Positions 35,746-48,800 of a stretch of DNA of 64,000 nucleotides are shown in pieces; positions within the stretch are counted from its first letter, which is position 1, and every line of letters begins with the position of its first letter. This stretch comes from Aplectana chamaeleonis (Eukaryota > Nematoda > Chromadorea > Rhabditida > Cosmocercidae): positions 2,879,001 through 2,943,000 of the forward strand of contig JAPDOI010000038.1 in NCBI GenBank assembly GCA_029168955.1, read 5' to 3'. The notes under the pieces were generated by a model, which ran no database searches, was not told the DNA's origin, and saw only the letters and a program-made list of their open reading frames with translations. The position numbers were made by a program, and so were the translations under genes.

Positions 35746-35754
35746 CCACTGTTA

Positions 35755-36205
35755 GGCGAGTTTTCGGTGCTGCATCTTCCTGGGTGCACGCCAGGCAGAC
35801 AGGAATGCTTCCGGCTACCTGGTCGGTAGTAGGCTCCTAGCCACCAAGCGGGTGAACAAAGAGAATTGAGTCTGACTGCTACGTCGATCGCGCGGTTCAG
35901 AAAATGATCAATTTTTTCTGTCAGGCAGCGCGCGCTCTGCCCGTCCACCCGCACAATTGCGGTTGGGTGCGCTATGCCCGTTAGAATCCGTTGATACCGG
36001 AGCTGAGACACAGCACCCTCCTACCCTGCGGTCTCCTCTCCGCCTCTGCGGGCGACTACACATGCCTGCATCTGCTCTCACAAGTGACAAAATGGGGGCC
36101 GCCACTATTGAACTTTGGATGGGCGGGTAAGGCACAATATTGGTTGCCATACGTCTTGCACGGGAGGGTTACGCCCCCTTCCGGCGCCCGTGGTTTCATG
36201 AATAC
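35755..36205. repeat. Dispersed repeat R27 with companion segment, copy 3
   Basis: The companion part (GGGTGCACGCCAGGCAGACA, GTAGGCTCCTAGCCACCAAG) is followed by the R27 body (GCCTCTGCGGGCGACTAC, CTGCTCTCACAAG, GGCACAATATTGGTTGCC, GGGTTACGCCCCCTTCC). This copy shows the fullest order of parts. Confidence 0.78.
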
Positions 36206-36758
36206 TGATCGCAGGTACACGAGCCATAGGCTTCTCATTGCGCCTCGGATACCCTATACTTCACTCTTTGCAGGCTGCAAAATCCTTCGACAACCGCCTA
36301 GGCACCCTTGTGATTTTTGAAGAAAGGCTTTCCTGTTTGAAACATGTGTCTGGTGCAGCACACGTCCTTGGTCCTCCTCGGCAGGAGAGAGCTTCAAACC
36401 CTTCAGGTTCACTCCACACAGTTGCAGATTTGCATCCATGCTCACATTGGACGTATTTCAACCACAACTCGGGCGGAAAAACACATTCATAGAATAAAAA
36501 AGGGGATGGACCCTTCACATGGTTTTTTCACAAAGCAACCAATACTCCCCAATTAGCGGACTGAATTTTTTTGAATCATGCTTTCTAGGGTACTCAGCTC
36601 TCCTGAATCCAGTGGTCATGCTTCATTTTGCGAAGCCAAGACCTGATCCACTGAATGCGAAACTTGGGATTGACCTATAATATTGCATCGCACTATTAAC
36701 ATGCAATAGCATCTTTTATGTCCTGCTGATAGTTGCAATGACCAAGAAGGTATCGAAA
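36206..36758. other. No gene recognised downstream of the GPCR
   Basis: A pair of antisense ORFs (36238-36492 plus, 36261-36518 minus) lies here without motif support. Confidence 0.3.
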
Positions 36759-36764
36759 TTTATT
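36759..36764 (-). terminator. Polyadenylation signal of the GPCR gene
   Basis: AATAAA on the minus strand begins 44 nt past the GPCR stop codon. This spacing is normal for a nematode 3' UTR and supports the chosen last exon. Confidence 0.65.
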
Positions 36765-36807
36765 TAAGAACTAATATAATATTTCTACTGACAATAGGGA
36801 GATCATA

Positions 36808-39800
36808 TCAATTGCTTCGACTACTCCATCCATGCACAGTATGTTTTCGTTTGGAATGAATGACATTGCTGAATACTTTCCGAAATTCACGATGGCGCAG
36901 TATGAAGAGAATGAAGTTGATCATAATCTGGAAGTATTTCAATCCTGAATTCCGGTAATGAACTCGGTTCGTAAAACCTTTAGACCGTAATTATAAAAAC
37001 ATATGAAGCAGCGAGAACTGACTTTGTTTAATATCAGGGAGTTCAGCACCAAGTACATAGTCGATGAATCATACGTGCAGAAAAACATTAACAAGTCCGG
37101 TATTAAAATGAGAAACACCGCGTTGACCGAGGAGAGACCTAGAAAGCCGTGGAGCGTAGTTTGAAATGGCAAGATCTTCATAAGCTTAAACTTACCCATC
37201 GTGATTGTCGCGTGGACGACGTTTTTCCGTTGTTGAACATTAAGCTGATTGCTGCGAGCATTGGCAGGATTCTTCGCGAATTTCTGAAAAAAAATTGTTC
37301 TCATTAACCATACGGACTAAATTGGTGATATGCAACACGATCAGTGATGTCTAATTTTTAACAACTCAAGGCTTCGTGTTATGGATTGCTTGTGCAGGTC
37401 GACCAAAATTGGGGAGGGGGTGACCGCACCAGAATAGATTCAGTCGGGCACCCATGAACGCAAAATATCACACTTTTTGTGCAGAAGCTAAAGATCGCTC
37501 ACGGGGTACTGCAGTAGCTGCACACTTTCTTGCGACCATAAAAATTAAACCCCTCTGGCAAAAAGCTGGACTCACCCCCGGTACACACATACAGTTCTGT
37601 ACTTTCCAGCGTCGGATAGTACGAAGGTGAATCGGATGTATGACAACCCGTGATTACGCAGAACCTCATGGGTTGTGAACGAATACGACCTGAGAACGCT
37701 AAAACTGTCTCTTTTGATGCCAATCCACAAACTCTTCTCACGTCGTTGAGGCTCATCAAATATTGTGCGGTCGATCTACAAGGAACCGAGAGAGAAACGA
37801 CGCTCGGAACCCCATTGGTGGATATTTCCTCAGTTACCAAGTGTGTGTAGTTTCCGTCAAAGACTTTCTTGTGTTGTTTACGTTAGACAATAAGCGTGGC
37901 CGGGAGATCTCTTCAACTATTGACCAATTAGTCTGCTGAGTGTTTTCTGCAGGTTATTTGCGAAGACCCCTCCACCGCGAATAATGCGATTCCTTTATGG
38001 AATTTAAAGAAGAGTGTAAGGTAGTCTCCGTCAGGTATTCAGCTGGATAGACCAAATTCGAGCCGATTCCATGTTAATCGGGGTCTGTGAAAATTCAGCG
38101 AATTCCCACACCTCTGACATTTGTTGACTACGGAACAACATTTGGCAGCTTCCAAACAAGTTCCCACCGGTCAGTTAGAGAAAATCTTTGTCGGTCAAGA
38201 GAGTGGACCCTTTTCAAGCGAGAACGTCAGCCAGCTGCAATCGAAATTGTGCTACGACGACACATCTCTTCCATGTCCCCAGGTTATACTATCTCACACA
38301 TTTTTGAGGAAGTACCCCAGAACGACGACGGAATTTCCCTCGATATAACTAGGATGGAGGGAAACTCCAGACAGCAAGTCTTCCCTTGTTCTGCCGAATG
38401 CCGGTCTCCCCATGGTGTCGCAACACAACGCCCATCGTTAGTTGATCGACCAAAATCAGTTGGCCAAGACCTGCTTTCAGCAATTTCCTGTTTTTAGAAA
38501 ATTGTAGAGGGTACGGGAATCGTAAACGCTGACAGTATCTTGAAGAGAAGCTCCTTTTTTCATCAAAATTCGGACAGATATACTTCACGCGGTCTTTGAG
38601 GGGACAGATCCGCCTCTTCCCCCTACGAAGTGCGAAGTTTGAGTACACCTCGAGTCTGAGCATTCTACATAACCGTATACAGGGTGTTCCATAAATATGG
38701 GCGCGCAGGTCTAGAAGTTCTTTTCAACACTAAATTGGAATTCAACAATAACAAGCTTGGATAAGTTTATACATAGTGTTGTGAACACATCGCAATCACC
38801 AGATCACAAAATGTACGCCATCTCCTTGGATACTACTAAGAAGTTCGGTTCGAAAGGGATGGCAGCATTCTCGCAGGTAGTCGTCATCCATGTCGACCCA
38901 GAATTTCCGAAGTGCAGCTTTCAGAGAGTCCAACTTTGTGGAACGGGATTTACAGGCCTTAGATTCGATCACAGATCACATTTAGAAGTCATTAAGATTC
39001 AGTTCCGGTGAGCAAGGTGGCCAATCTTCGTGCGAGATGGAGTCAAGAAGCACGCGACGGCACCACTCCTAAAGAGAATTCACATGATGTGCTTGCTAGA
39101 GGTCCTGTAGGAAGCAGCAGGGTCTGCTGGCGAAATGAGAAATTGTCGAGGACTCTACAATATTCTCGTGGGTTGCATGCTCGTCAAATTCCTTGTCAAT
39201 TTAGGCACCAGAATCCATGAAAACGAGAGTGTCGCCGTCTCTTGTGATTGGTCCGAGAACCACGACAGAAGTGAGATGAGCTGTTTTATAGTGATTTTTA
39301 CTTGCTATATGGCTGCCTCGATGCTCCTAGTGATAGAACGATCGCTTTGGAGGTTTATTGTCGGATCCACCGTAAGAACTTTCTCACCTGAGAAGACATT
39401 GCGAGACCCGTGTAAAACGACGCAGACCCCGTATCCTTCTCAACTGTTTGCAGTTTGTTGTCAGCAGAGAGCTATTGGTCTCCAAGTGATACTAACAAGA
39501 GGACATCACCTTTATGATGATTCTCAACATCCTTGTCGACCTAAATTTCATATCTTTATCCGTTTTTCACGTTGACCGTTGCGATATTAATCGATTCGGT
39601 TTCGAATCTTCTTAACACTCCTAGAGGTGGACACACAGATCTTTCTGCATGTGCCGACTTTGTCCGGGAATGTACCAAGCTGAGCGAGATGGCGGTTTGC
39701 CTTCTATATAATTTTAGAACAAGGAAAGCAAATCGGCGATGCTTCTTGGAGTTTTCTCTCATTGTGAATTGCGTTGACGGCACTGAACATCGGATGAGCT

Positions 39801-42800
39801 TCCATTATGCTGTTCTCAAGAATAATATCAACAAGGTAGTGATGGAACTACGGAGCTAACGTATGAAAGTACATAATAATTTAAAAAGACAGAAAATCAT
39901 TTGCCGAAACTTCCATTGGAGGTAAATTGAATCAGCGGGCCCATAATTTAGGAACACCATGTACGTTGCGGCTTTGTTTTAGCGCTCATTGTACTCGGGG
40001 AAGGGGGAAGAGAGCGAGGAAATTACCGTGAGCGAGACCTCCCTTGCTCTCCCTCTCAATCAACTGCTTCAAACGTCTTTCGTTGTGATTAACGGGAGTG
40101 GGTATGGTGTGACGTCCCTTTCAGAGAATTTCTCACCGTTTTCCTCTCGACCGAGCGATGGAGACCAAATCGAGTGCATTCTCCTCGGTAGTACCTGCAC
40201 AATTAGTGAGTACACAGGCCAAGGTTTTTCACCGCGCTCAAAAAGACCTGGGGCCAGCTAATCCTTTCTCTGCTTCATGTTGACGTACAGGCACCGTTTC
40301 TCATCTCCTGTGAGATTTCTGTACAAAAAGCCCTGTTAATGACCGCGTGTTCCTTGATGGCGCGCTAGGTGTCGAGCATCGATTCGAAAACGATTGTCTT
40401 TGTTGATTTCGTTAAAGGCACAGTCAATGCCCATGGACGAAAACTGAGGTTCCCACATAAATGTGAAGTACACCCACCCCGTATAACAACTTCCAAGGGC
40501 GAGCTCCGGATTCCTCCGAATGAGCGAGATGTAGGAAGAAGCCACCTTGGGAAGCCCACATCGCGAAGCCACTTTGGCATGCCCCTTTCTTCCTCTCATT
40601 CTCAGGTTCTTTCTTTATTCAGGTCGGCTAGCATACATCGGTTGCAAATGAAGAAAGTTACAAGCCGCGGACAACGTGTCTTCCATGCTTCCGCAGCTTA
40701 ATTTTGGAAATACCATAACTCCGTTCCCAAGGGGTCTTTAATTGTTCCAGAGGCATCATAAGAACTAGCGTGGGACCTCTTTCATGTTGGTCAAAAAAGC
40801 AGAAAAACGATTCTGAGGTTGGACTGTGCCTTTAAGCTCGTGACGCACCCAGGCTCCGGGTTTTTCGGCAAGTCCCATGGAATGAAGATGATTGAGGATC
40901 GTCCTATGATTGCACCACATTTTTTTCAGCCAATTCACGCTTTGTTTGGCGACCATTTTCCTTTGGAGCGTTTTGAGAGGCTACTCATCGAATTTTGCAG
41001 GTGATCCGCTGCGAGGCGTGTCTTCGAGGGGAAAGTCGCGGTTTTTGAACTTTGCAAACCATTTTTGGTTTTTTGTTCCCAAACTAAGCAATCCCCAAGC
41101 CTTTCTGACCGCGATGAGAAGCGAAGAAAGGTAGGTGTCAAAATGCAAATTTTTGCCTTCGGGGTATTCTATTTCCAGGCTTGAAAAATAGGAAAAAATA
41201 AAATTATACAAAAAAAACAACACAAATTTCCAGAGCAGAAAAGACCTTTCTAGTGAATACAAATACTTTGCTAAACAACTAGCCAATCATTAAAATGAAG
41301 CTCCTTGAAAAAAAATCGAACGAAATTTCTCCCCAACTCGAAGAAACACCACAAATGCCAAGACTGTGAGTATTTACATGTGTAGTTATAGCTTACTTTG
41401 TAGAGCAAAAGCGGTACGATGACGTAGATAATCGCAGATATGACGACACATCCACATCGGTGAATTGTCACGAAGGCATTGAATCCTGGATAGGTGAAGT
41501 CGAAACACATTGATAAAACCGGTTGCTTTTTACTGGAAAATAACTTCTAGGATGGAAATCTTTTAACGTAACTACACTAGAGTACAGAAGTTCGTGAACA
41601 ACCTCGGAGTGTTTAATGATACCAGTAGTGAGGTTAAACAGTGTCAATGACCCGATACTGTTCTACCCCTCCTCCCCGCCATTTCCATCTTCGAGGCAGG
41701 AGCAAAGTGTGCGCTATTGGCTCAAACCTTTCTCACCACATCATTTTATTTTTTTTGAGAAAATTGAGATTGCGACCGCAAGCTGGCCACGGCGGGTTGC
41801 CGAGCTTGTAGGACTTGAGCCGCCTTCGCGTGGAGCAGCTTACGTGGATTCTGGCATCGTCTTGATATAAGGCATGGCTATCTCGATTGGGGAGCGTCAT
41901 GAAAGTTAATCTGTCCAGCTGTGGAGTCTCCGGGCTGCGAGCTAGGTACGCCTTGTTAGATGCCCGCAGAAGGGATCACATACCTTCCCGGAATGCTCCC
42001 CGAATTCCATAAATACGGTCACTGGAGATACATACATATGTTCTAGCAAGGCAAAGTCACTATCCACGGATGCGGTGACATTAAACCGACACACTGACGT
42101 GGGCAAATTGCAGTCCAATCACCAAACTTCTGGGAATTATGGGAGGGGAGAGGATTTGCGGTGACGAAGCTTAACGTTTATATTCAGCAGTTTGCATCTG
42201 GCACAGAGCTCAAAGCGGTAATTGAATAAATGTGGGACAGCGTTTGGTCGTAAATGCTGAGCAACCTCATACTGAGAGCTCTTCAAAGTCTCTAGACCAC
42301 TTGATAGCGTTTCCAAACACTGTTCTCAAAACGCTGCATTTGCCGCTGCCGCACGAGGATGAATAGGGTGTTCTTAGTCAACCAATGGGAAGGAGGGGGG
42401 GGGAGGGGGTACAGAGCCTCTTGAAGGCAATGGTCGCGGTAGAATATGCTTGTCTTCTTTTCCTCTCTAAACCCTTTTCTGGATTCAGAGTAGTGAAACC
42501 TATAGGAAAAATTTGCAAAAAAAAACCCTGCTTTAGGTCAAATTTTGAACAGGAACTTTCCTGTCTTTTGATAGTGGACGAGCCCACTCCTTATCATCGG
42601 CATCGATGATCTCTAGTATCAAGAACGTCAGCTGGCTTAAAGTTGAAATTTAATCAATCACCAGTTTCCTTCGGACTGGCCTGGAGTGGGAGGGCAAAGG
42701 GCCTTTCCATGGTCAAGTTTTTCTGCCGATGGCTACGAATTATTATTGAAAAATGCTTCCACTCCCTCGTGGTCACGTTTCCATGAACACCTTTAGCCAT

Positions 42801-45800
42801 AGGAAAGCTCTTGGAACGCACCCCTGCTCGAATATTTCTGTCCTTGTCGAGTTAAGCATTGAATGAAGGGCCTGTTCACATTTTCAGCTGTTTCTATTAG
42901 TGAAATTTGCGTTTATTTTTGACTGTGAACGTCAATGATTTTTGACTGCTCAGAATGAGACTGCGATCTTTTTGGGCGGAGTTGTGCACGTGTGCACGAA
43001 TTGGCAACTAAGGATCTTAATAACTCTATTTACAGCTCGTTTCTTGCCGCGTGACCTTCATAGTCTTTTAGGCGTTTGTGGATCAAGCTGATATCTATGA
43101 GTTTTTCTACAACTTTTTTCATCGCGACCTCTGCCTTTAAACGGAATTTTGTGAAACCAAACTCACTCGTATTTCATGATAAGGTAGAAATTTGCTGCTG
43201 TGATCACGATGGAGACAAGGAGAGGTACTGTAATGGGAAGTGTATATTTAATTGTAAATTGTGATAAACTTGATTCCTCTAATGAAGGCCCCGATTAAAA
43301 AAAAAAGTTTTCAGGTTAGATTTTGCATTCCCGGAAATTCCAAGCGGACCGTCAATAAAGCCTACATTCTAAAACAATTGATGAACTTACTGGAGCACAT
43401 AACTAAGGAGTACCGCATTTGCCGTTTGTAGTGCCAAATTGGATATAGCGTAGCTAGTAACCGGTCAATTGCGGAAATGAGTATCATTTCACCTAAGAAT
43501 CGGGCATATACTTGCATGATGTAAGGATGGAATCTAGATTTCAACGTCTTACCGACTACACCATTTCCGAAGAACCAAGCCAAGTTGGAAAAATCCTTAG
43601 CGCATTCAGCTCTCGTAATCATAGGAGGACCTGAAAGTGATGTAAATTAATTTCTGTGAAATTGAAAAATATTTCATTTTCAGGTACAGTTCACCGCTCT
43701 GGGTGAATGTTGTCGTCCGTTTGCGGCAAGCACACAAAGTATATGTTGAATTCGCTCGCGCTTTGTTCAGATTCATAATTAAAGTCAGGGTTGGCCATTT
43801 AAACTGTTGTTGTGTTACACGATTTTTGGATGTTTTTTGCCGTAACTGCAGTTCAACGTCGCAGTGCACGTTATGGTATGTTTGCACAAGGTGCTGAGTT
43901 GATCGCAAAACGCTTGGCTCCGGGCGAGATTGAACCAGCATATTCCCTTTCCGGGGGAGCGCCTTATCGCACTGCACCACCGAAGCCCCAGCGCCGCTCC
44001 TACTAACTGCTCGGTAAATCTTCACCGAAGCAATCATCCTTTCACCCGCATAACGGGATGAAACAGGAATACCGCCAGAGACTATCTAACAGTCGTAGAC
44101 CTGTCAAGATGATGCCCTAGTTAAGTCTTACACGATTTTTGGATGTTTTTTGCCGTAACTGCAGTTCAACGTCGCAGTGCACGTTATGGTATGTTTGCAC
44201 AAGGTGCTGAGTTGATCGCAAAACGCTTGGCTCCGGGCGAGATTGAACCAGCATATTCCCCTTTCCGGGAGCGCCTTATCGCACTGCACCACCGAAGCCC
44301 CAGCGCCGCTCTCACTCAACTGCTCGGTAAATCTTCACCGAAGCAATCATCCTTTCACCCGCATAACGGGATGAAACAGGAATACCGCCAGAGACTATCT
44401 AACAGTCGTAGACCTGTCAAGATGATGCCCTAGTTAAGTCTTACACGATTTTTGGATGTTTTTTGCCGTAACTGCGGTTCAACGTCGCAGTGCACGTTAT
44501 GGTATGTTTGCACAAGGTGCTGAGTTGATCGCAAAACGCTTGGCTCCGGGCGAGATTGAACCAGCATATTCCCTTTCCGGTTGGAGCGCCTAATCGCACT
44601 GCACCACCGAAGCCCCAGCGCCGCTCTCACTCAACTGCTCGGTAAATCTTCACCGAAGCAATCATCCTTTCACCCGCATAACGGGATGAAACAGGAATAC
44701 CGCCAGAGACTATCTAACAGTCGTAGACCTGTCAAGATGATGCCCTAGTTAAGTCTTACACGATTTTTGGATGTTTTTTTGCCGTAACTGCAGTTCAACG
44801 TCGCAGTGCACGTTATGGTATGTTTGCACAAGGTGCTGAGTTGATCGCAAAACGCTTGGCTCCGGGCGAGATTGAACCAGCATATTCCCTTTCCGGGGGA
44901 GCGCCTTATCGCACTGCACCACCGAAGCCCCAGCGCCGCTCTCACTAACTGCTCGGTAAATCTTCACCGAAGCAATCATCCTTTCACCCGCATAACGGAT
45001 GAAACAGGAATACCGCCAGAGACTATCTAACAGTCGTAGACCTGTCAAGATGATGCCCTAGTTAAGTCTTACACGATTTTTGGATGTTTTTTGCCGTAAC
45101 TGCAGTTCAACGTCGCAGTGCACGTTATGGTATGTTTGCACAAGGTGCTGAGTTGATCGCAAAACGCTTGGCTCCGGGCGAGATTGAACCAGCATATTCC
45201 CTTTCCGGGGGAGCGCCTTATCGCACTGCACCACCGAAGCCCCAGCGCCGCTCTCACTCAACTGCTCGGTAAATCTTCACCGAAGCAATCATCCTTTCAC
45301 CCGCATAACGGGATGAAACAGGAATACCGCCAGAGACTATCTAACAGTCGTAGACCTGTCAAGATGATGCCCTAGTTAAGTCTTACACGATTTTTGGATG
45401 TTTTTTGCCGTAACTGCAGTTCAACGTCGCAGTGCACGTTATGGTATGTTTGCACAAGGTGCTGAGTTGATCGCAAATCGCTTGGCTCCGGGGCGAGATT
45501 GAACCAGCATATTCCCTTTCCGGGAGCGCCTTATCGCACTGCACCACCGAAGCCCCAGCGCCGCTCACTAACTGCTCGGTAAATCTTCACCGAAGCAATC
45601 ATCCTTTCACCCGCATAACGGGATGAAACAGGAATACCGCCAGAGACTATCTAACAGTCGTAGACCTGTCAAGATGATGCCCTAGTTAAGTCTTACACGA
45701 TTTTTGGATGTTTTTTGCCGTAACTGCAGTTCAACGTCGCAGTGCACGTTATGGTATGTTTGCACAAGGTGCTGAGTTGATCGCAAAACGCTTGGCTCCG

Positions 45801-48800
45801 GGCGAGATTGAACCAGCATATTCCTTCCGGGGAGCGCCTTATCGCACTGCACCACCGAAGCCCCAGCGCCGCTCTCACTCAACTGCTCGGTAAATCTTCA
45901 CCGAAGCAATCATCCTTTCACCCGCATAACGGGATGAAACAGGAATACCGCCAGAGACTATCTAACAGTCGTAGACCTGTCAAGATGATGCCCTAGTTAA
46001 GTCTTACACGATTTTTGGATGTTTTTTGCCGTAACTGCAGTTCAACGTCGCAGTGCACGTTATGGTATGTTTGCACAAGGTGCTGAGTTGATCGCAAAAC
46101 GCTTGGCTCCGGGCGAGATTGAAACCCAGCATATTCTCCTTTCCGGGAGCGCCTTGTCGCACTGCACCACCGAAGCCCCAGCGCCGCTCTCACTCAACTG
46201 CTCGGTAAATCTTCACCGAAGCAATCATCCTTTCACCCGCATAACGGGATGAAACAGGAATACCGCCAGAGACTATCTAACAGTCGTAGACCTGTCAAGA
46301 TGATGCCCAGCAGTCTTACACGATTTTTGGATGTTTTTGCCGTAACTGCAGTTCAACGTCGCAGTGCACGTTATGTGGTATGTTTGCACAAGGTGCTGAG
46401 TTGATCGCAAAACGCTTGGCTCCGGGCGAGATTGAACCAGCATATTCCCTTCCTGGGAGCGCCTTATCGCACTGCACCACCGAAGCCCCAGCGCCGTCTC
46501 CCCACTAACTGCTCGGTAAATCTTCACCGAAGCAATCATCCTTTTCACCCGCATAACGGGATGAAACAGGAATACCGCCAGAGACTATCTAACAGTCGTA
46601 GACCTGTCAAGATGATGCCCTAGTTAAGTCTTACACGATTTTTTGGATGTTTTTTGCCGTAATCGCAGTTCAACGTCGCAGTGCACGTTATGGTATGTTT
46701 GCAATAAGGTGCTGAGTTGATCGCAAAACGCTTGGCTCCGGGCGAGATTGAAACCCAGCATATTCCCTTTCCGGGGGAGAGCGCCTTATCGCACTGCACC
46801 ACCGAAGCCCCCAGCGCCGCTCTCACTAACTGCTCGGTAAATCTTCACCGAAGCAATCATCCTTTCACCCGCATACAGCGGATGAAACAGGAATACCGCC
46901 AGACTATCTAACAGTCGTAGACCTGTCAAGATGATGCCCTAAAGTTAAGTCTTACACGATTTTTGGATGTTTTTTTTTGCCGTAACTTGCAGTTCAACGT
47001 CGCAGTGCACGTTATGGTATGTTTGCACAAGGTGCTGAGTTGATCGCAAAACGCCAACGGGCCCAATAGATTGAACTAGCATATCTTCCTTTCCGGGGGA
47101 GCGCCTTATCGCACTGCACCACCGAAGCTTTCCCAGCGCCGCTCTTCAACTCAACTGCTCGGTAAATCTTCACCGAAGCAATCATCCTTTCACCCGCGCC
47201 GCATAACGGGATGAAACAGGAATACCGCCAGAGACTATCTAACAGTCGTAGACCTGTCAAGATGATGCCCTAGTTAAGTCTTGACAACGATTTTTGGATG
47301 TTTTTTGCCGTAACTGCAGTTCAACGTCGCAGTGCACGTTATGGTATGTTTGCACAAGGTGCTGAGTTGATCGCAAATCGCTTGGCTCCGGGCGAGATTG
47401 AACCAGCATATTCCCCTTTCCGGGAAGCGCCTTATCGCACTGCACCACCGAAGCCCCAGCGCCGCTCACTAACTGCTCTCGGTAAATCTTCACCGAAGCA
47501 ATCATCCTTTCACCCGCATAACGGGACGAAACAGGAATACTCGCTAGAGACTATCCATCAGTCGTAGACCTGTCAAGATGATGCCCTAGTTAAGTCTTAC
47601 ACGAGTTTTTGGATGTTTTTTGCCGTAACTGCAGTCTCAACGTCGCAGTGCACGCAGGGTATGTTTGCACAAGGTGCTGAGTTGATCGCAAAACGCTTGG
47701 CTCCGGGCGAGATTGAACCAGCATATTCCCTTTCCGGGGAGCGCCTTATCGCACTGCACCTCTACCGAAGCCCCAGCGCCGCTCTCACTCAACTGCTCCT
47801 CGGTACCTCTTCACCGAAGCAATCATCCTTTCACCCCGCATAACGGGATGAAACAGGAATACCGCCAGAGACTATCTAACAGTCGTAGACCTGTCAAGAT
47901 ACGCCCTCAGTTAAGTCTTACACGATTTTTGGATGTTTTTTGCCGTAACTGCAGTTCAACGTCGCAGTGCACGTTATGGTATGTTTGCACAAGGTGCTGA
48001 GTTGATCGCAAAACGCTTGGCTCCGGGCGAGATTGAACCAGCATATTCCCTTCCAGAGCGCCTTATCGCACTGCACCACCGAAGCCCCAGCGCCGCTTTC
48101 ACTCAACTGCTCGGTAAATCTTCACCGAAGCAATCATCCTTTTCACCCGCATAAGCAACGGGATGAAACAGGAATACCGCCAAGAGATCTATCTAACAGT
48201 CGTAGACTCCGTCAAGATGATGCCCTAGTTAAGTCTTACACGATTTTTGGATGTTTTTTGCCGTAACTGCAGTTCAACGTCGCAGTGCACGTTATGGTAT
48301 AAGCCTGCAATAAGGTGCTGAGTTGATCGCAAAACGCTTGGCTCCGGGCGAGATTGAACCAGCATATTCCCCTTTCCGGGGAGCGCCTTATCGCACTGCA
48401 CCACCGAAAGCCCCAGCGCCGCTCACTAACTGCTCGGTAAATCTTCATCGAAGCAATCATCCTTTCACCCGCATAACGGGATGAAACAGGAATACCGCCA
48501 GAGACTATCTAACAGTCGTAGACCTGTCAAGATGATGCCCTAGTTAAGTCTTAGCACGATTTTTGGATGTTTTTTGCCGTAACTGCAGTTCAACGTCGCA
48601 GTGCACGTTATGGTATGTTTGCATCAAGGTGCTGAGTTGATCGCAAAACGCTTTGGCTCCGGGCGAGATTGAACCTGTATATTCCTTTCCGGGGAGCGCC
48701 TTATCGCACTTCGCACCAACGTAGCCCCAGCGCTGCTCATAGCACTAACTGCTCGGTAAATTTTCACCGAAGTAATCATCCTTTCACCTGCATAACGGGA

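Noticed and set aside
36939..37304. 121-codon minus ORF read as a single exon
   Set aside because: Reading straight through includes two introns (37139-37195 and 36928-37022). Splicing gives a proper TM6-TM7 and the RHREFRKVF tail.
39135..39575. 146-codon plus-strand ORF
   Set aside because: It is antisense to the Tc1/mariner transposase remnant, which has recognisable motifs on the minus strand.
42378..42609. Paired ORFs on both strands in GPCR intron 3
   Set aside because: Both lie in the left part of the TTAA-type element at 42421-43140.
44128..46193. Repeated 61-67 codon minus ORFs (MRAALGLRW.., MSESGAGAS..) in the satellite
   Set aside because: They are copies of one satellite frame, shift between units, and have no start context or splice support.
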